Source of the DNA: Pelagibacteraceae bacterium AG-313-A04 | Lineage (GTDB): Bacteria > Pseudomonadota > Alphaproteobacteria > Pelagibacterales > Pelagibacteraceae | NCBI GenBank assembly: GCA_003284275.1 | Contig: QBVU01000003.1 | Location: 56,818 to 120,817 of the forward strand | Reading direction: 5' to 3' | Length of the DNA: 64,000 nucleotides | Shown: positions 36,500-47,335 of the stretch, in pieces | Position numbering within the stretch: the stretch's first letter is position 1 | How the letters are laid out: each line of letters starts with the position of its first letter | Translations under genes and position numbers: made by a program | Notes under the pieces: generated by a model | What the model was told of the DNA's origin: nothing | The model's input: only the letters and a program-made list of their open reading frames with translations | Databases searched by the model: none

Positions 36500-37151
36500 A
36501 TCTTTAGAATCAAGAACAAAAACATTTAGTGATCCGTTCAAACACTTTGAAATCAACGAGCCATTAACACAAAATGCTATAGATGAGATTTGCAGTGCTG
36601 ATATAGCAGATCCTAGAAAACAAAATTTAAACTATGATGGAACAAGAGCGCTTGACGGTGGAGAAGGAGCTTTTCGAGCAGGAATTAAAGATGGAGGCAA
36701 AGCAAAAAAACTTAGATGCTATGTTACTAAAGAAAACTCTAATCAATTTCCTAACCTAACAAAATTTATAGAAGAATTAAGATCTCCTGAAGTTTATAAA
36801 AAGATAGGTTCACTTATTGGAAAAGATTTAAGCAATTCTTTTGTAAGATTAGAGGTAATTTGTGACAGAGAGGGTTTTTGGCTTAAACCACATTGTGATA
36901 TTGAAGAAAAATTAATGTCTTCGATAGTTTTTGTCAATTTACATAACGAGTCAGAAAATCTAGGAACAGATTTTTACGATTCAAACCTTAACAAAGTTAA
37001 AACTGTTCCATACAAACACAATTATGGATACTTCTTTACAAGTGGACCAAATACTTGGCATGGCATGGAGAAAAAAGAGATTAAAAAAGAGAGAAGATGT
37101 ATCCAAATAAACTACGTAACTTTTGAGACTGATTGGAAAGTAAAAAGTTAA
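36486..37151 (+). CDS. 2OG-Fe(II) oxygenase
   Basis: A 221-residue double-stranded beta-helix oxygenase. The iron facial triad is visible as His136-X-Asp138 in LKPHCDIEE and His192 in NTWHGME, with Arg203/204 ([12 protein letters not shown]) placed to bind 2-oxoglutarate. Substrate is unknown; prolyl-hydroxylase-like members act on proteins or small molecules. It is coupled to the ELM1-like gene by a 14-base overlap. Its stop interlocks with the convergent carB stop in TTAA (37148-37151). Confidence 0.82.
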   Translation: MELFKSLESRTKTFSDPFKHFEINEPLTQNAIDEICSADIADPRKQNLNYDGTRALDGGEGAFRAGIKDGGKAKKLRCYVTKENSNQFPNLTKFIEELRSPEVYKKIGSLIGKDLSNSFVRLEVICDREGFWLKPHCDIEEKLMSSIVFVNLHNESENLGTDFYDSNLNKVKTVPYKHNYGYFFTSGPNTWHGMEKKEIKKERRCIQINYVTFETDWKVKS

Positions 37152-40100
37152 ATATCTTGCAAAGAAGTTACACTGATATCTCTTAGTTTTAGAGATTTTA
37201 TACCTTCCAAACAAACCTTTGCCGTGGACATATTAGTACAATATGGAACTTTATTAGCAAGAGTAGCTCTTCTCAAAGCTACCGCATCACTTAATTGCGT
37301 TTCACTATTTCCACCTCCAGTATTTATCACTAAAGCTATCTTTTTGGCGTTAAGAACATCAACAATATGAGGAGAGCCCTGATTAACTTTATTTATTTTT
37401 TTACAATGAATTCCATGTTGATTTATATAATCAGCAGTTCCACCGGTTCCGCAAAGTTTAAAATTCAATTTAATTAATTGTTTCGCTAATTCTACTCCCT
37501 CTTTTTTATGACTGTTTTTCAAAGAGATAAAAGCTAAGCCTTTTTTAGGAAGAGAGTTTGAGGCTGCGATTTGACTCTTTGCAAAGGCCATCCCAAAATT
37601 TTTATCAAAACCCATCACTTCACCTGTGGATTTCATTTCTGGTCCAAGTAAAAGATCACTATTTGGAAATTTATTGAATGGGAATACTGCTTCTTTAACT
37701 GCAAACATATCTTTCGTTTTACTTTTTAAGTTAAATTTAGTTAATTTTTCTCCAGCCATAACTCTTGAGGCTATCTTAGCAAGAGGTAAATTTTTTGCTT
37801 TTGAAACAAATGGAACAGTTCTACTGGCTCTTGGATTTACTTCGATCACATAAATTTTATCATTTTTAATTGCATATTGAACATTCATGAAACCTTTAAC
37901 CTTAAGCGCTAAAGCTAATTTTTTTGTTTGATTTTCAATTTCTTTAATTAAAAAAGATTTAATTGATACCGGCGGCAGACTACAAGCAGAGTCACCTGAG
38001 TGAATTCCAGCTTCTTCTATATGTTGCATAATACCAGCTACGAAAACATTTTTTCCATCTGATATAGCGTCAACATCAACTTCCATTGCATTATCAATAA
38101 ACTTATCAATTAAAATTGGATTTTTTTCTGCCACTTTAAACGCTTCTTTTACAAAGTTATTAAGCTGGCTTTTTTCATGAACTATTTCCATAGCTCTTCC
38201 TCCTAGCACATACGAAGGTCTTACCATTAAGGGCAATCCTATTTTATCAGCTATCTTAATTGCTTGAGGAAAAGTTTTTGCAATACCGCTCTCAGCTTGA
38301 TTTAAACTTAACTTTCTTAAAAGATTTCTAAATCTGTCTCTATCTTCGGCAAGGTCAATAGATGTATATTGTGTTCCTAAAATTGGAAGTTTATTTTCGT
38401 GTAAAAATTTTGCAAGTTTTATTGGAGTTTGACCACCGAATTGTGTGATTACACCTTTTACGTTACCTTTTGATTTCTCCTTTTTAATAATATTGAAAAC
38501 GTATTCATCCGTTAAAGGTTCAAAATATAATCTATCACTCGTATCGTAATCAGTTGATACAGTTTCTGGATTACAATTAACCATAATTGTTTCGTATTTA
38601 GCTTCTTTGAGAGCAAAACTAGCTTGGCAACAACAATAATCAAACTCAATACCTTGACCTATTCTGTTTGGACCTCCGCCAAGTATTATAATCTTATTTC
38701 TACCAGATGGATCAGACTCACATTCTGTATAAGAGGAGAAATTTCTTTGATAAGAAGAGTACATGTATGGAGTAAAAGATTTAAATTCTGCAGCACAAGT
38801 ATCTACTTTTTTATAAACTGGTAAAACTTTTAATGCAGTTCTTTTCTTTCTAATTAATGACTCCGAAGCATTTGTGAGTTCAGATAATTTTTTATCAGAA
38901 AATCCTATTGATTTAATATAATTGAATTCATTGAAAGTTTTTGGAATACCTTTCCTCTTTATTTTGATTTCATTATCTATGATTTCTTTAATTTGGCTTA
39001 TAAACCAAGGGTCTATTTTTGATAGTTTATGTATTTTGTTTAAGTTGATTTTTTTTCTTATAGCCTCTGCAACAAGTAAAATTTTATTAGGAATATTTTT
39101 TTTAAGTTTTTTTTCTATATTTTTTTTATTAAGATTAAATATTTGATCTAAACCCGAGAAACCTGTTTCCAATGAAACCAAAGCTTTTTGCAAGGACTCT
39201 TTAAAGTTTCTGCCTATTGCCATAGCCTCACCTACAGACTTCATTGACGTACCTAAAATTGCAGCTGAAGTTGAAAATTTTTCAAAGGTAAATCTTGGGA
39301 TTTTTGTCACTACATAATCTATTGTGGGTTCAAAAGAGGCAGGAGTTACTTTTGTAATTTCATTTTTTAATTCATCTAAAGTGTACCCAACCGCTAGTTT
39401 TGCGGCTACTTTTGCAATTGGAAACCCAGTTGCTTTAGAAGCTAAAGCAGATGACCTTGAAACTCTTGGGTTCATCTCAATAATTACCATCCTTCCATTT
39501 TTTGGATTGATCGCAAATTGAACATTAGATCCACCAGTTTCTACTCCAATTTTTCTTAGGCATGCAATAGAAGCATTCCTCATCACTTGATACTCTTTGT
39601 CTGTCAAAGTAAGTGCAGGAGCAATAGTAACGGAGTCACCAGTATGTATCCCCATAGGGTCTACATTTTCTATAGAACAAATAATAATGCAGTTATCATT
39701 TTTGTCTCTTACTACTTCCATCTCAAATTCTTTCCAACCCTCCAGACACTCCTCTACTAAAACTTGACTAACAGGTGACTCATGTAGTCCGTTCTTTATT
39801 ATTTTAAAAAACTCCTTTTTATTTTTAGCAATACCACCGCCTAATCCGCCAAGAGTGAAAGCTGGTCTAATTATTGCAGGTAAGCCGATCTGTTTTAGTG
39901 CCTGGGTGGACTGATTTAAATTATTTACAATTTTTGATTTAGGTAGATCTAAACCAATCTCAATCATGTTTTTTCTAAATTTTTTTCTATCCTCAGCATT
40001 AGATATTGCTTTTGAATTAGCGCCTATTAGTTCAATATTATATTTCTTAAGAATTCCTTTTTTTTCAGCTTCCATTGCTAGATTCAATGCAGTCTGACCT

Positions 40101-40372
40101 CCCATAGTTGGTAAAATTGCATCAGGTTTTTCTTTTATAAGAATTTTGTCAAGAACTTCTATTGTAATTGGTTCTATGTAAGTCTTATCCGCAACATTTG
40201 GATCAGTCATTATAGTTGCTGGGTTAGAGTTTACTAAAATTACTTTGAATCCTTCATCTTTTAATGCTTTACATGCTTGCGTTCCTGAGTAATCAAACTC
40301 ACATGCCTGACCGATAATTATTGGTCCAGCGCCGACAACTAAAATCTTTTTAATATCTTTTCTTTTTGGCAT
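37148..40372 (-). CDS. carB: Carbamoyl phosphate synthase large subunit
   Basis: Makes carbamoyl phosphate for pyrimidines and arginine. The 1074 residues hold the two homologous ATP-grasp halves: the first starts [22 protein letters not shown] and the second [39 protein letters not shown] and [16 protein letters not shown] are the paired grasp motifs. A C-terminal MGS-like allosteric domain (about 940-1074) has [13 protein letters not shown]. It overlaps carA by 23 bases. Confidence 0.98.
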   Translation of the reverse strand: MPKRKDIKKILVVGAGPIIIGQACEFDYSGTQACKALKDEGFKVILVNSNPATIMTDPNVADKTYIEPITIEVLDKILIKEKPDAILPTMGGQTALNLAMEAEKKGILKKYNIELIGANSKAISNAEDRKKFRKNMIEIGLDLPKSKIVNNLNQSTQALKQIGLPAIIRPAFTLGGLGGGIAKNKKEFFKIIKNGLHESPVSQVLVEECLEGWKEFEMEVVRDKNDNCIIICSIENVDPMGIHTGDSVTIAPALTLTDKEYQVMRNASIACLRKIGVETGGSNVQFAINPKNGRMVIIEMNPRVSRSSALASKATGFPIAKVAAKLAVGYTLDELKNEITKVTPASFEPTIDYVVTKIPRFTFEKFSTSAAILGTSMKSVGEAMAIGRNFKESLQKALVSLETGFSGLDQIFNLNKKNIEKKLKKNIPNKILLVAEAIRKKINLNKIHKLSKIDPWFISQIKEIIDNEIKIKRKGIPKTFNEFNYIKSIGFSDKKLSELTNASESLIRKKRTALKVLPVYKKVDTCAAEFKSFTPYMYSSYQRNFSSYTECESDPSGRNKIIILGGGPNRIGQGIEFDYCCCQASFALKEAKYETIMVNCNPETVSTDYDTSDRLYFEPLTDEYVFNIIKKEKSKGNVKGVITQFGGQTPIKLAKFLHENKLPILGTQYTSIDLAEDRDRFRNLLRKLSLNQAESGIAKTFPQAIKIADKIGLPLMVRPSYVLGGRAMEIVHEKSQLNNFVKEAFKVAEKNPILIDKFIDNAMEVDVDAISDGKNVFVAGIMQHIEEAGIHSGDSACSLPPVSIKSFLIKEIENQTKKLALALKVKGFMNVQYAIKNDKIYVIEVNPRASRTVPFVSKAKNLPLAKIASRVMAGEKLTKFNLKSKTKDMFAVKEAVFPFNKFPNSDLLLGPEMKSTGEVMGFDKNFGMAFAKSQIAASNSLPKKGLAFISLKNSHKKEGVELAKQLIKLNFKLCGTGGTADYINQHGIHCKKINKVNQGSPHIVDVLNAKKIALVINTGGGNSETQLSDAVALRRATLANKVPYCTNMSTAKVCLEGIKSLKLRDISVTSLQDI

Positions 40373-41558
40373 AATTTTTCACACTGGTAATAAATTCCTC
40401 AAATAAATAAACACTATCCTGTGGGCCTGGATTTGACTCAGGATGATATTGAACAGAATAAACAGGTTTGTGTTTCAATTTTATTCCTTCAATACTGTTA
40501 TCAAAAAGAGATTGATGCGTAATTTGTATATTTTTTTTTAAACTACTTTTTACTACTTCAAACCCGTGATTTTGACTGGTAATTTCTACACTCCCATTTA
40601 TTAAATTTTTAACTGGATGATTAGCCCCCCTATGACCGAGACTCATTTTTTTAGTTTTTGCACCTAATGCTAAAGCAAGAATTTGATGACCAAGACAAAT
40701 ACCAAATATAGGTAAATTTTTTTTAATAAGATCTTTTACAATTGGTATGGCATATTTACCTGTTGCAGCTGGATCACCCGGACCATTAGATAGAAAGACA
40801 CCATTTGGTTTTAATTTAACTATATCTGAAGCTAGTGTTTTGCATGAGACTACTGTAACTTTACAATTATAATCTGAAAAATACCTTAAGATATTTTTTT
40901 TTACTCCATAGTCTATCGCAACAACATGGAATTTCTTTTTGTTATTTTTTACAAAACCCGACTCTTTTTTCCATGTTTTAAAACCTTTCCAGGTATAATT
41001 TTTTTTTGTCGATACTTTTTGAGCCAAATCTAAATCTTTAAGTCCGCTCCATTTTTGTGTTTGTCTTAAAAGTTTTTTTATATTTAGTTTAGTATTTTTT
41101 GAGAAAGATATGGTTCCTTTTGGAGCTCCGTTATCTCTTATAAAGTTAGTAAGATTTCTAGTATCAATTCCAGTTATTCCTACGATCTTATTTTTTTTAA
41201 GCCATTCATCTAAATGCTTGAGGGACCTGAAGTTAGAAGGACTAGTAATTTCAGAATTGATAATAACTCCTTTCGTCCATATTTTATCTGACTCATGGTC
41301 CTCTTTATTAGTTCCTACATTCCCTACATGAGGAAAGGTAAAATTTATTATTTGCTCAGCGTAAGAGGGGTCCGAAATAATCTCTTGATAGCCGGTTATC
41401 GAAGTATTGAAACATACTTCACCTGTGGCAGTACCTTGATAACCTAAACCTATGCCTTTAAAAAATTTGCCGTTTTGAAGGACTAAAATAGCAGTGGAAT
41501 CGATCTTATTAAGATTTTTAATTGAGTTTATATTTTGAATAGAAGGTTTCAAATACAA
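40350..41558 (-). CDS. carA: Carbamoyl phosphate synthase small (glutaminase) subunit
   Basis: Supplies ammonia from glutamine to CarB. The N-terminal domain has [18 protein letters not shown] and [22 protein letters not shown]. The class I glutaminase has the nucleophile loop [15 protein letters not shown] and the later [11 protein letters not shown] with His and Glu. The start is a TTG at 41558; no in-frame ATG precedes the conserved part, and the roughly 20-residue leader is not conserved-looking. A five-codon ATG frame overlaps this start. A TTGACG-N17-TATGTT promoter lies about 36 bases upstream of it. Confidence 0.96.
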   Translation of the reverse strand: MYLKPSIQNINSIKNLNKIDSTAILVLQNGKFFKGIGLGYQGTATGEVCFNTSITGYQEIISDPSYAEQIINFTFPHVGNVGTNKEDHESDKIWTKGVIINSEITSPSNFRSLKHLDEWLKKNKIVGITGIDTRNLTNFIRDNGAPKGTISFSKNTKLNIKKLLRQTQKWSGLKDLDLAQKVSTKKNYTWKGFKTWKKESGFVKNNKKKFHVVAIDYGVKKNILRYFSDYNCKVTVVSCKTLASDIVKLKPNGVFLSNGPGDPAATGKYAIPIVKDLIKKNLPIFGICLGHQILALALGAKTKKMSLGHRGANHPVKNLINGSVEITSQNHGFEVVKSSLKKNIQITHQSLFDNSIEGIKLKHKPVYSVQYHPESNPGPQDSVYLFEEFITSVKNYAKKKRY

Positions 41559-41563
41559 CTCAT
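41549..41563 (-). other. Tiny upstream frame overlapping the TTG start of carA
   Basis: On the minus strand ATGAGTTGTATTTGA encodes Met-Ser-Cys-Ile-stop. Its ATG is 5 bases upstream of the carA TTG and out of frame, and its stop lies inside the carA start region. It could be chance, or could couple or limit carA initiation. No conserved leader peptide is recognised. Confidence 0.2.
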
Positions 41564-41600
41564 GAGTTAAAGTAAAAAACTTATAAACATGATTTTGCGC

Positions 41601-41629
41601 AACATATGAAATAGTAATAAAATCGTCAA
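41601..41629 (-). promoter_or_regulatory. Putative sigma-70 promoter for carAB
   Basis: On the minus strand TTGACG (41629-41624) is separated by 17 bases from TATGTT (41606-41601). Transcription would begin near 41594, leaving a leader of about 36 bases to carA. No attenuator hairpin or T-run is visible in that leader. The rest of this 122-base gap shows no convincing promoter for yqeY on the other strand. Confidence 0.5.
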
Positions 41630-41680
41630 GAAAGTTCTTTTTATTTTAGACAAGAATTGTGATTAAAATAATTTTTAAAC

Positions 41681-42136
41681 ATGTCTTTAAAAAAGCAAAT
41701 AGAAGAAAAACTTAACAAAGCACTTAAGGCAAAGGACAAGAGCACGTATCCAACCTTGAGGTTGGTGGTATCAGCCATAAAAGACGCTGAGATAGCAAGC
41801 CGAACTAAAGGACAGAAGGAGATGTCAGATAGCGAATTGACCGCTATTCTAAAAAAAATGATTAAGCAAAGAAACGAATCTTGTGAGGTGTACAAAAAGG
41901 CAGGGCGAAATGAACTTTTAGAAAACGAGACTAAAGAGATCGAGGTGATTAGCGCTTTTTTACCTAAACAATTAAGTGAAGCAGAGACTAAAAAAATATG
42001 TGAGGAAGCCATAAAATCTTGTGGCGCTTCTTCAATGAAAGACATGGGAAAAGTTATGGGGGTCTTAAAATCAAAACATGCGGACACTCTTGATTTTTCA
42101 AAAGTCAGCTCAATTATAAAAGGGTTTTTGAATTAA
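41681..42136 (+). CDS. GatB/YqeY domain protein
   Basis: A 151-residue protein of the YqeY family, related to the tail domain of the Glu-tRNA(Gln) amidotransferase subunit GatB. Typical segments are STYPTLRLVVSAIKDAEI, LKKMIKQRNESCEVYKKAGR, EVISAFLPKQLSE and MGKVMGVLKSKH. Its molecular role is not firmly established; tRNA-related binding is suspected. It sits directly before dnaG with no gap (stop then ATG), an arrangement usual in alphaproteobacteria, divergent from carA. Confidence 0.92.
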   Translation: MSLKKQIEEKLNKALKAKDKSTYPTLRLVVSAIKDAEIASRTKGQKEMSDSELTAILKKMIKQRNESCEVYKKAGRNELLENETKEIEVISAFLPKQLSEAETKKICEEAIKSCGASSMKDMGKVMGVLKSKHADTLDFSKVSSIIKGFLN

Positions 42137-43924
42137 ATGAAATATCCTAAAGAATATCTCGATGAAATTAAATTAAGATTAAAAGTATCACACGTAATAG
42201 GGAAAACAGTTCAACTAAAAAAAAGAGGAAAAGAGTTTATTGGACTCTCACCTTTTAAAAATGAAAAAAGTCCATCCTTCACAGTTAATGATGAAAAAGA
42301 ATTTTATCATTGTTTTAGTAGCGGCGAGCATGGAAACATTTTTGATTTTTTGATGAAAACAAAATCTATCGGATTTGGAGAAGCTGTTAGGTCTTTAGCA
42401 GCTGAGGCAGGAATGCAGCCTTATAGATTTTCTAATTTTGATAAAAAAAAAGATATTAGATTTCAGACATATAAAAATATTTTTAAAGATTATTTAAATT
42501 ATTTTCACCATCAATTGTTTAGCTCAGATAATAAAGATGCATTAGAGTATCTTTTGAAAAGAGGTTTAAAGAAAAATACTATTGAAGAGTTTGAATTAGG
42601 ATATGTGCCTTGGAAAAATAACTTTTATGAAGAACTTTTAAAAAAATATTCTGAGGAGGAAATCAACTTAACAGGTTTACATTATAAAAATGATAAAACT
42701 GGCAAATATACAGATAGATTTAATTCAAGAGTAATATTTCCTGTAAACAATATAACAGGAGATACAATAGCCTTTGGTGGAAGAATTATTCGCGAGAGTA
42801 AATTAGCAAAATATATCAATTCACCAGAAACAGAATTCTATAAAAAAGGAAATATGATTTTCAATTTAGACAAAGCAAAAAACTCAAGATCAGAAACGGA
42901 TGAAGTTTTAATTGTAGAAGGTTATATGGATGTTGTGAGTGTCTACTCCTCTGGAGTCAAAAATGTAATTTCGAATTCAGGAACTGCTCTTACGGAAAGA
43001 CAAATAAGTTTAATATGGAAATTTTTTTCAAGTCCAATTATTTGTTTAGATGGTGATGAAAGTGGACAGAAAGCAGCTTTGAGAATAGCAGAAAAATTAT
43101 TCCCATTAATCAATGAGAAAAATAAAATTTATTTTTCCATTATGCCTGATGGAGTTGACCCAGATGATTATATAAAACAGAAAGGCAAAGATGGATTATT
43201 AAATTTGTTAAAAGAAAAAGAGATAATTCAATCTTTTATTTGGAATTTTCATTTAAGCAAAATAGACCAGAATAATCCTTATGAAATTTCCAAATTTGAA
43301 AAAGAAATTAAAACTTTGTCATATTCTATTCACGATGAAACACTCAAAAAATATGTTTTAGAAGATTTTCTGGAAAAAATTAAAAAATTAACTCCAATTC
43401 AATCTTCAAGACAAGATTTTAAATATTCACTTTATAAAAAGCAAAAAAATTATCAAATTCTAAAGGAAACAAAACTTCTACATCAAAAAAGAAAAGACCT
43501 ATCCAAAATACAAATAATTGAATTTTCTATACTATTCATTATTTTGAATTATCTAGATATAGCCTCTAAAAAATTAGAAGATTTGTCAGAAATAATCTTT
43601 TTGGCTGAAAAAAATGAGAGTTTAAAAAAAGAAATCACAGCACATTTGATTGATGGAAACGACAAGGAGTTTATCAATGAAAAAATTAATAATGATTATA
43701 ATAAGATTATTAGCGAAATAAATGAGAATTCAAATATTCAAATTATTATAAAAAATAAAAATAATGAGGAAGTCACAAATCTTCTTGATGAACTAATCAA
43801 AGATCACAAAGAACAAAGCAATTTAAGAAAAATAGAATCTTTAGAGCAAAAACTAATTAACAACCTAGATGAAAACTCCTATTCCGAACTTATTAAGCTC
43901 AAAAGTCAGCTAAATAGGGATTAA
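42137..43924 (+). CDS. dnaG: DNA primase with a degenerate zinc-binding domain
   Basis: Synthesises RNA primers at the replication fork. The TOPRIM core is intact: VLIVEGYMDVVSVYSSG (catalytic Glu) and IICLDGDESGQKAALR (DXD). The N-terminal domain keeps its shape but aligns with the E. coli zinc ligands as Ser38 (for Cys40), Lys41 (for His43), Cys59 (Cys61) and Ser62 (for Cys64), so three of four ligands are gone. The C-terminal helicase-binding part is diverged. At 595 residues the length is normal. It is between yqeY and rpoD, the macromolecular-synthesis arrangement. Confidence 0.95.
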   Translation: MKYPKEYLDEIKLRLKVSHVIGKTVQLKKRGKEFIGLSPFKNEKSPSFTVNDEKEFYHCFSSGEHGNIFDFLMKTKSIGFGEAVRSLAAEAGMQPYRFSNFDKKKDIRFQTYKNIFKDYLNYFHHQLFSSDNKDALEYLLKRGLKKNTIEEFELGYVPWKNNFYEELLKKYSEEEINLTGLHYKNDKTGKYTDRFNSRVIFPVNNITGDTIAFGGRIIRESKLAKYINSPETEFYKKGNMIFNLDKAKNSRSETDEVLIVEGYMDVVSVYSSGVKNVISNSGTALTERQISLIWKFFSSPIICLDGDESGQKAALRIAEKLFPLINEKNKIYFSIMPDGVDPDDYIKQKGKDGLLNLLKEKEIIQSFIWNFHLSKIDQNNPYEISKFEKEIKTLSYSIHDETLKKYVLEDFLEKIKKLTPIQSSRQDFKYSLYKKQKNYQILKETKLLHQKRKDLSKIQIIEFSILFIILNYLDIASKKLEDLSEIIFLAEKNESLKKEITAHLIDGNDKEFINEKINNDYNKIISEINENSNIQIIIKNKNNEEVTNLLDELIKDHKEQSNLRKIESLEQKLINNLDENSYSELIKLKSQLNRD

Positions 43925-43975
43925 AAAAAGTGTAGATTTTCTGAAACTAGTCATTATATATATCCCAGTTCTTTT

Positions 43976-45844
43976 ATGGCTGAAAAAATCATAACAAAAT
44001 CATTTGAAAGACTTCTCGATAAGGGTAAACACAGAGGTTTTATCACTTACGAAGAATTGGGAAAGTCTTTAGGAAAAAGAAATAGTACAAATGAGAATAT
44101 CGAACGTGCATTTTTAATTCTTGTAGATGAAAAAATAACTCTGGTAGAGAAGAAATCTCAATATCAGTCTAATAAGAAAAAAGAAATTGCTAATCAAACA
44201 GAAGATAAGACTTCTGAAAAAAGCGATGATCCAATCAGAATGTATCTTAGAGAAATGGGAGGTGTTGAACTTCTTTCAAGGGAAGGAGAAATTGCGATCG
44301 CTAAGAGAATAGAGGCAGGAAAAGATGTGATGATTAATGCTCTAACTCAAAGCCCAATAGTTGGAAAAAAAATCTTTGAATGGAAAGATCAAATTGAAAA
44401 TCAACAAATGTTAGTTCGAGATATTATCGATATCGACTCAACTTATGAAGATTTCGAGGCTTTAGACGAGAATGATGACTTAAAGATTAATAAAAAAACT
44501 TCTCAAAAAAATAATTTAAAAGAAAAAGAAGATGAAAGTAAAAAAGACGAAAATAATAATAGTAATGAAGAAGATGAATTTAACGTTTCTCTTGCTAAAA
44601 TGGAGGAAGAAATCAAACCAAAGATTATCAATATCTTAGATTCTTTAAACAAGAATTATTCCAAGTTGCAAAAATATCAAGTAGAAAAACTTGAGTGTTT
44701 ATTGGCTTCGAAAGAGTTATCAGTATCAAAGAATAAAAACTTTAAAAAAATACAAGAAATATTAGTAGATAACTTTAAAAATTTACAATTAGCACCTCAT
44801 GTTGTAGAGGAATTAGTTCAATCACATTACAAAGAAAATAAAAAAATCGTCTCGCTTGAGGGTGTTTTACTTAGATTAGCTATGGACAATAAAATATCAA
44901 GAGAAGAATTTTTAAAATATTATGTTGGAAATGAAATTAATCCAAAATTTGAGACATTTTTAAAAGAAAATCCAGTTTGGAAAGCTTTTTTTAAAAAATA
45001 CAAAAAAGATTTTACTGAAATTAAAGAGAGGTTGGTAGAATTTAGTAAAAAAATAGGTCTATCGGTAGGTGAGTTTAAAAAATTAGTAAGCAGAATTCAA
45101 AAAGGAGAGAGAGAGTCAAGAATTGCAAAAAAGGAAATGGTAGAGGCAAATCTAAGGTTAGTAATTTCAATTGCAAAAAAATATACTAATAGAGGCCTTC
45201 AGTTCTTGGATCTCATTCAAGAGGGAAACATTGGATTGATGAAAGCAGTTGATAAATTTGAATATAGAAGAGGATATAAATTCTCTACATACGCTACGTG
45301 GTGGATCCGTCAAGCGATCACCAGATCGATTGCTGACCAGGCTAGAACTATAAGAATTCCTGTTCATATGATTGAAACTATTAACAAAATTGTAAGAACA
45401 CAGAGACAAATAATGAGTGAATTTGGAAGAGAACCAACACCTGAAGAATTAGCTAAGAAATTAGCAATGCCTCTTGAAAAAGTTAGAAAAGTCTTAAAGA
45501 TTGCAAAAGAACCCGTCTCACTTGAAACTCCTGTTGGCGATGAAGAAGATAGCAGCTTAGGGGACTTTATTGAAGACAAAAATGCCCTTCAACCTTTAGA
45601 TACCGCTATTCAGTCTAACCTAAGCGAGTCTACTACAAAAATTTTAGCGTCATTGACGCCTAGAGAGGAAAGAGTTTTAAGAATGCGTTTTGGGATAGGA
45701 ATGAACACAGACCATACATTAGAAGAAGTAGGTCTGCAGTTTTCAGTCACAAGAGAGAGAATTAGACAAATAGAGGCGAAAGCTCTTAGAAAACTAAAAC
45801 ATCCAAGCAGGTCTAAACAATTAAAAAGTTTCCTAGAAAAATAA
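43976..45844 (+). CDS. rpoD: Primary RNA polymerase sigma factor (sigma-70)
   Basis: Housekeeping sigma factor. Region 1.1 is at the N-terminus ([13 protein letters not shown]), region 1.2 at [21 protein letters not shown], and a non-conserved Lys/Glu/Asn-rich insert at about 160-200. Regions 2.1-2.4 include [20 protein letters not shown] and [21 protein letters not shown], and region 4.2 is [20 protein letters not shown]. The 622-residue length is normal. It follows dnaG after 51 bases and is followed 27 bases later by a tRNA. Confidence 0.98.
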   Translation: MAEKIITKSFERLLDKGKHRGFITYEELGKSLGKRNSTNENIERAFLILVDEKITLVEKKSQYQSNKKKEIANQTEDKTSEKSDDPIRMYLREMGGVELLSREGEIAIAKRIEAGKDVMINALTQSPIVGKKIFEWKDQIENQQMLVRDIIDIDSTYEDFEALDENDDLKINKKTSQKNNLKEKEDESKKDENNNSNEEDEFNVSLAKMEEEIKPKIINILDSLNKNYSKLQKYQVEKLECLLASKELSVSKNKNFKKIQEILVDNFKNLQLAPHVVEELVQSHYKENKKIVSLEGVLLRLAMDNKISREEFLKYYVGNEINPKFETFLKENPVWKAFFKKYKKDFTEIKERLVEFSKKIGLSVGEFKKLVSRIQKGERESRIAKKEMVEANLRLVISIAKKYTNRGLQFLDLIQEGNIGLMKAVDKFEYRRGYKFSTYATWWIRQAITRSIADQARTIRIPVHMIETINKIVRTQRQIMSEFGREPTPEELAKKLAMPLEKVRKVLKIAKEPVSLETPVGDEEDSSLGDFIEDKNALQPLDTAIQSNLSESTTKILASLTPREERVLRMRFGIGMNTDHTLEEVGLQFSVTRERIRQIEAKALRKLKHPSRSKQLKSFLEK

Positions 45845-45847
45845 TTA

Positions 45848-45858
45848 TTTATGATATA
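45848..45858 (+). promoter_or_regulatory. Putative -10 element upstream of the CAT tRNA
   Basis: TTTATGATATA, identical to the 11-mer before tRNA-Gln, ends 13 bases before this tRNA. TATGAT (45850-45855) would place the start about 9 bases upstream of the mature tRNA. No good -35 is found, so readthrough from rpoD remains possible. Confidence 0.4.
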
Positions 45859-45871
45859 AGTTTACACCTTC

Positions 45872-45948
45872 GGGCCTGTAGCTCAGTTGGTTAGAGCAGT
45901 ACACTCATAATGTATTGGTCCCAGGTTCGAGTCCTGGCGGGCCCACCA
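45872..45948 (+). tRNA. tRNA with CAT anticodon, probably tRNA-Ile2 (lysidine type)
   Basis: Acceptor GGGCCTG pairs with CGGGCCC (one G-U), anticodon stem GTACA/TGTAT with loop CTCATAA, T arm CCAGGTTCGAGTCCTGG, and encoded CCA. It lacks the C1-A72 mismatch and the three G-C anticodon-stem pairs of initiators. C4-G69 and C5-G68 match known TilS determinants, and the TTGGTC variable part resembles E. coli tRNA-Ile2, so isoleucine is favoured over elongator Met. Its 3' end is 2 bases from the convergent mlaC stop. Confidence 0.8.
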
Positions 45949-45950
45949 AC

Positions 45951-46550
45951 TTAATCATTAACAAAATCCTCTAGTTTGTTAATTAAAATTTTTATATCAT
46001 TGTTATTAGAAATAAGAATTGAAGCAAACTCCTCTTTTTGCGTTCTAGCTAAACTCAATCCTTCTACAATTAAATCTCTAATTAGAGGTTTTTCAGGATT
46101 TTTTGTGTAAACTCTCCAGTCAATCTTAATTTGTGGACTTCCATCATCAGGTATTATTTTTGATTTTACTATAGTGTAGTTGTCACTTTTTCTTTCATTA
46201 CCTAAAACTTCAAATTTGCTTGAGGAGTAATCTGTCAATCTAGAAGTAAGACTTTTGAGAAAATATTTTTCGAAAGTTTTCTGATAATTTACAATGTCCT
46301 CTTTACTAGATGACTTTCTTAATTCGCCAAGTGTATAAAGGCCAAGAGCATTTATATCCACGTTTTTTAAAGCTAAATCTTCCACAAATGAAGCTTTTTG
46401 ATTTTTATCTAAATTTTCGTCAGCTAACTTTTCAATGGCATCGGTTACTAATTCATTAATAAAGTCTTTTGGATTTGAGCTGTAAGATGATAAAAGAGAG
46501 CTTTGAGAGAAAAAAAATATTAAACATAAATAAGTAAAAGTTTTTCTCAT
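45951..46550 (-). CDS. mlaC: MlaC/Ttg2D-family phospholipid-binding protein
   Basis: Periplasmic carrier that shuttles phospholipids between outer and inner membranes. A signal peptide (about 1-24) precedes a 175-residue helical domain with the family pattern: FVEDLALKNVDINALGLYTLG, YQKTFEKYFLKSLTSRLTDYSS, and IKIDWRVYTKNPEKPLIRDLIVEGLSL. It lies 9 bases downstream of mlaA on the same strand. The MlaFED transporter is not in the window. Confidence 0.88.
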   Translation of the reverse strand: MRKTFTYLCLIFFFSQSSLLSSYSSNPKDFINELVTDAIEKLADENLDKNQKASFVEDLALKNVDINALGLYTLGELRKSSSKEDIVNYQKTFEKYFLKSLTSRLTDYSSSKFEVLGNERKSDNYTIVKSKIIPDDGSPQIKIDWRVYTKNPEKPLIRDLIVEGLSLARTQKEEFASILISNNNDIKILINKLEDFVND

Positions 46551-46559
46551 TTTTTTCTT

Positions 46560-47303
46560 TTAATTATCTAGGTTTCCCCATTCGTCTTGATCTTCAATTG
46601 AATTTCTAATTTTATTTTCTCTATCTTGTAAATAAACACTTTTTAAGGAAGAATATAGATCAATTGAGTTTTTTTCTAAACTCTCAAGACTTTTGTCATT
46701 ATCAGCCCTATAATCTACTGCTGTCATTCCTTTTACAGAATAATAATCTAACGCATTACCCGATGAACTTAAAATTTCATTTTCCCGAATAGTTACTTGG
46801 GCAAATGGATCAACAAAAGTATCAGCGATCAGACCAATAGAATCTCTTGCAGTTGTCGGTCCTAAGACAGGTAAAACAAAGTAACACCCGGGACCAATTC
46901 CCCAAGAACCCAAAGTTTGTCCTACGTCCTCTTTATTCGGTTTAAGCCCCATCTTTTCTGCTGGATTTAAGAAACCTAAAATGCCTACGGTTGTGTTCAC
47001 CGCAAAACTCCCAACTGAATGACCAACTTGTTTTAAATTCCCCTGAAGAATATTATTTGGAATTGATAATAATGTTGAGATATTTGAAGTAAAATTACTT
47101 GTGCCTTTTTTTAAAGGAGACGGTAATTTGTTATATCCTTTAGCTATTGGCTCCAAAATAATATCATCTAAAGCCATATTAAATTTAAAAATAACTCTGC
47201 TAGCCTTCTCAAAGCATTCATCTGTTGATTTTGCGTGAGAGGTTAATAAAGTTAACGCTAATAAAATTGTTAAAAAAAAGCTTAAATTTTTAAAATTTTT
47301 CAT
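46560..47303 (-). CDS. mlaA: MlaA/VacJ-family outer membrane lipid asymmetry protein
   Basis: Removes surface phospholipids at the outer membrane and hands them to MlaC. A signal peptide (about 1-26) is followed by NMALDDIILEPIAKGYNKLPSPLKKG, NFTSNISTLLSIPNNILQG, and GIGPGCYFVLPVLGPTTARDSIGLIAD, all typical. At the cleavage region the sequence is LTSHAKS, without the lipobox Cys seen in E. coli MlaA, so it is not an obvious lipoprotein. A near-consensus promoter lies just upstream. Confidence 0.92.
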   Translation of the reverse strand: MKNFKNLSFFLTILLALTLLTSHAKSTDECFEKASRVIFKFNMALDDIILEPIAKGYNKLPSPLKKGTSNFTSNISTLLSIPNNILQGNLKQVGHSVGSFAVNTTVGILGFLNPAEKMGLKPNKEDVGQTLGSWGIGPGCYFVLPVLGPTTARDSIGLIADTFVDPFAQVTIRENEILSSSGNALDYYSVKGMTAVDYRADNDKSLESLEKNSIDLYSSLKSVYLQDRENKIRNSIEDQDEWGNLDN

Positions 47304-47335
47304 AAATGGTATATAACTAATTTTTACATATATTC

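Noticed and set aside
41641-42087. 148-residue minus-strand ORF
   Set aside because: It is antisense to the well-supported YqeY-domain gene, has a Ser/Phe-rich shadow composition and no recognisable motif.
45872-45948. Initiator or elongator tRNA-Met for the CAT tRNA
   Set aside because: Initiator marks are absent. Elongator Met cannot be excluded by eye, but the C4-G69 and C5-G68 pairs favour tRNA-Ile2.
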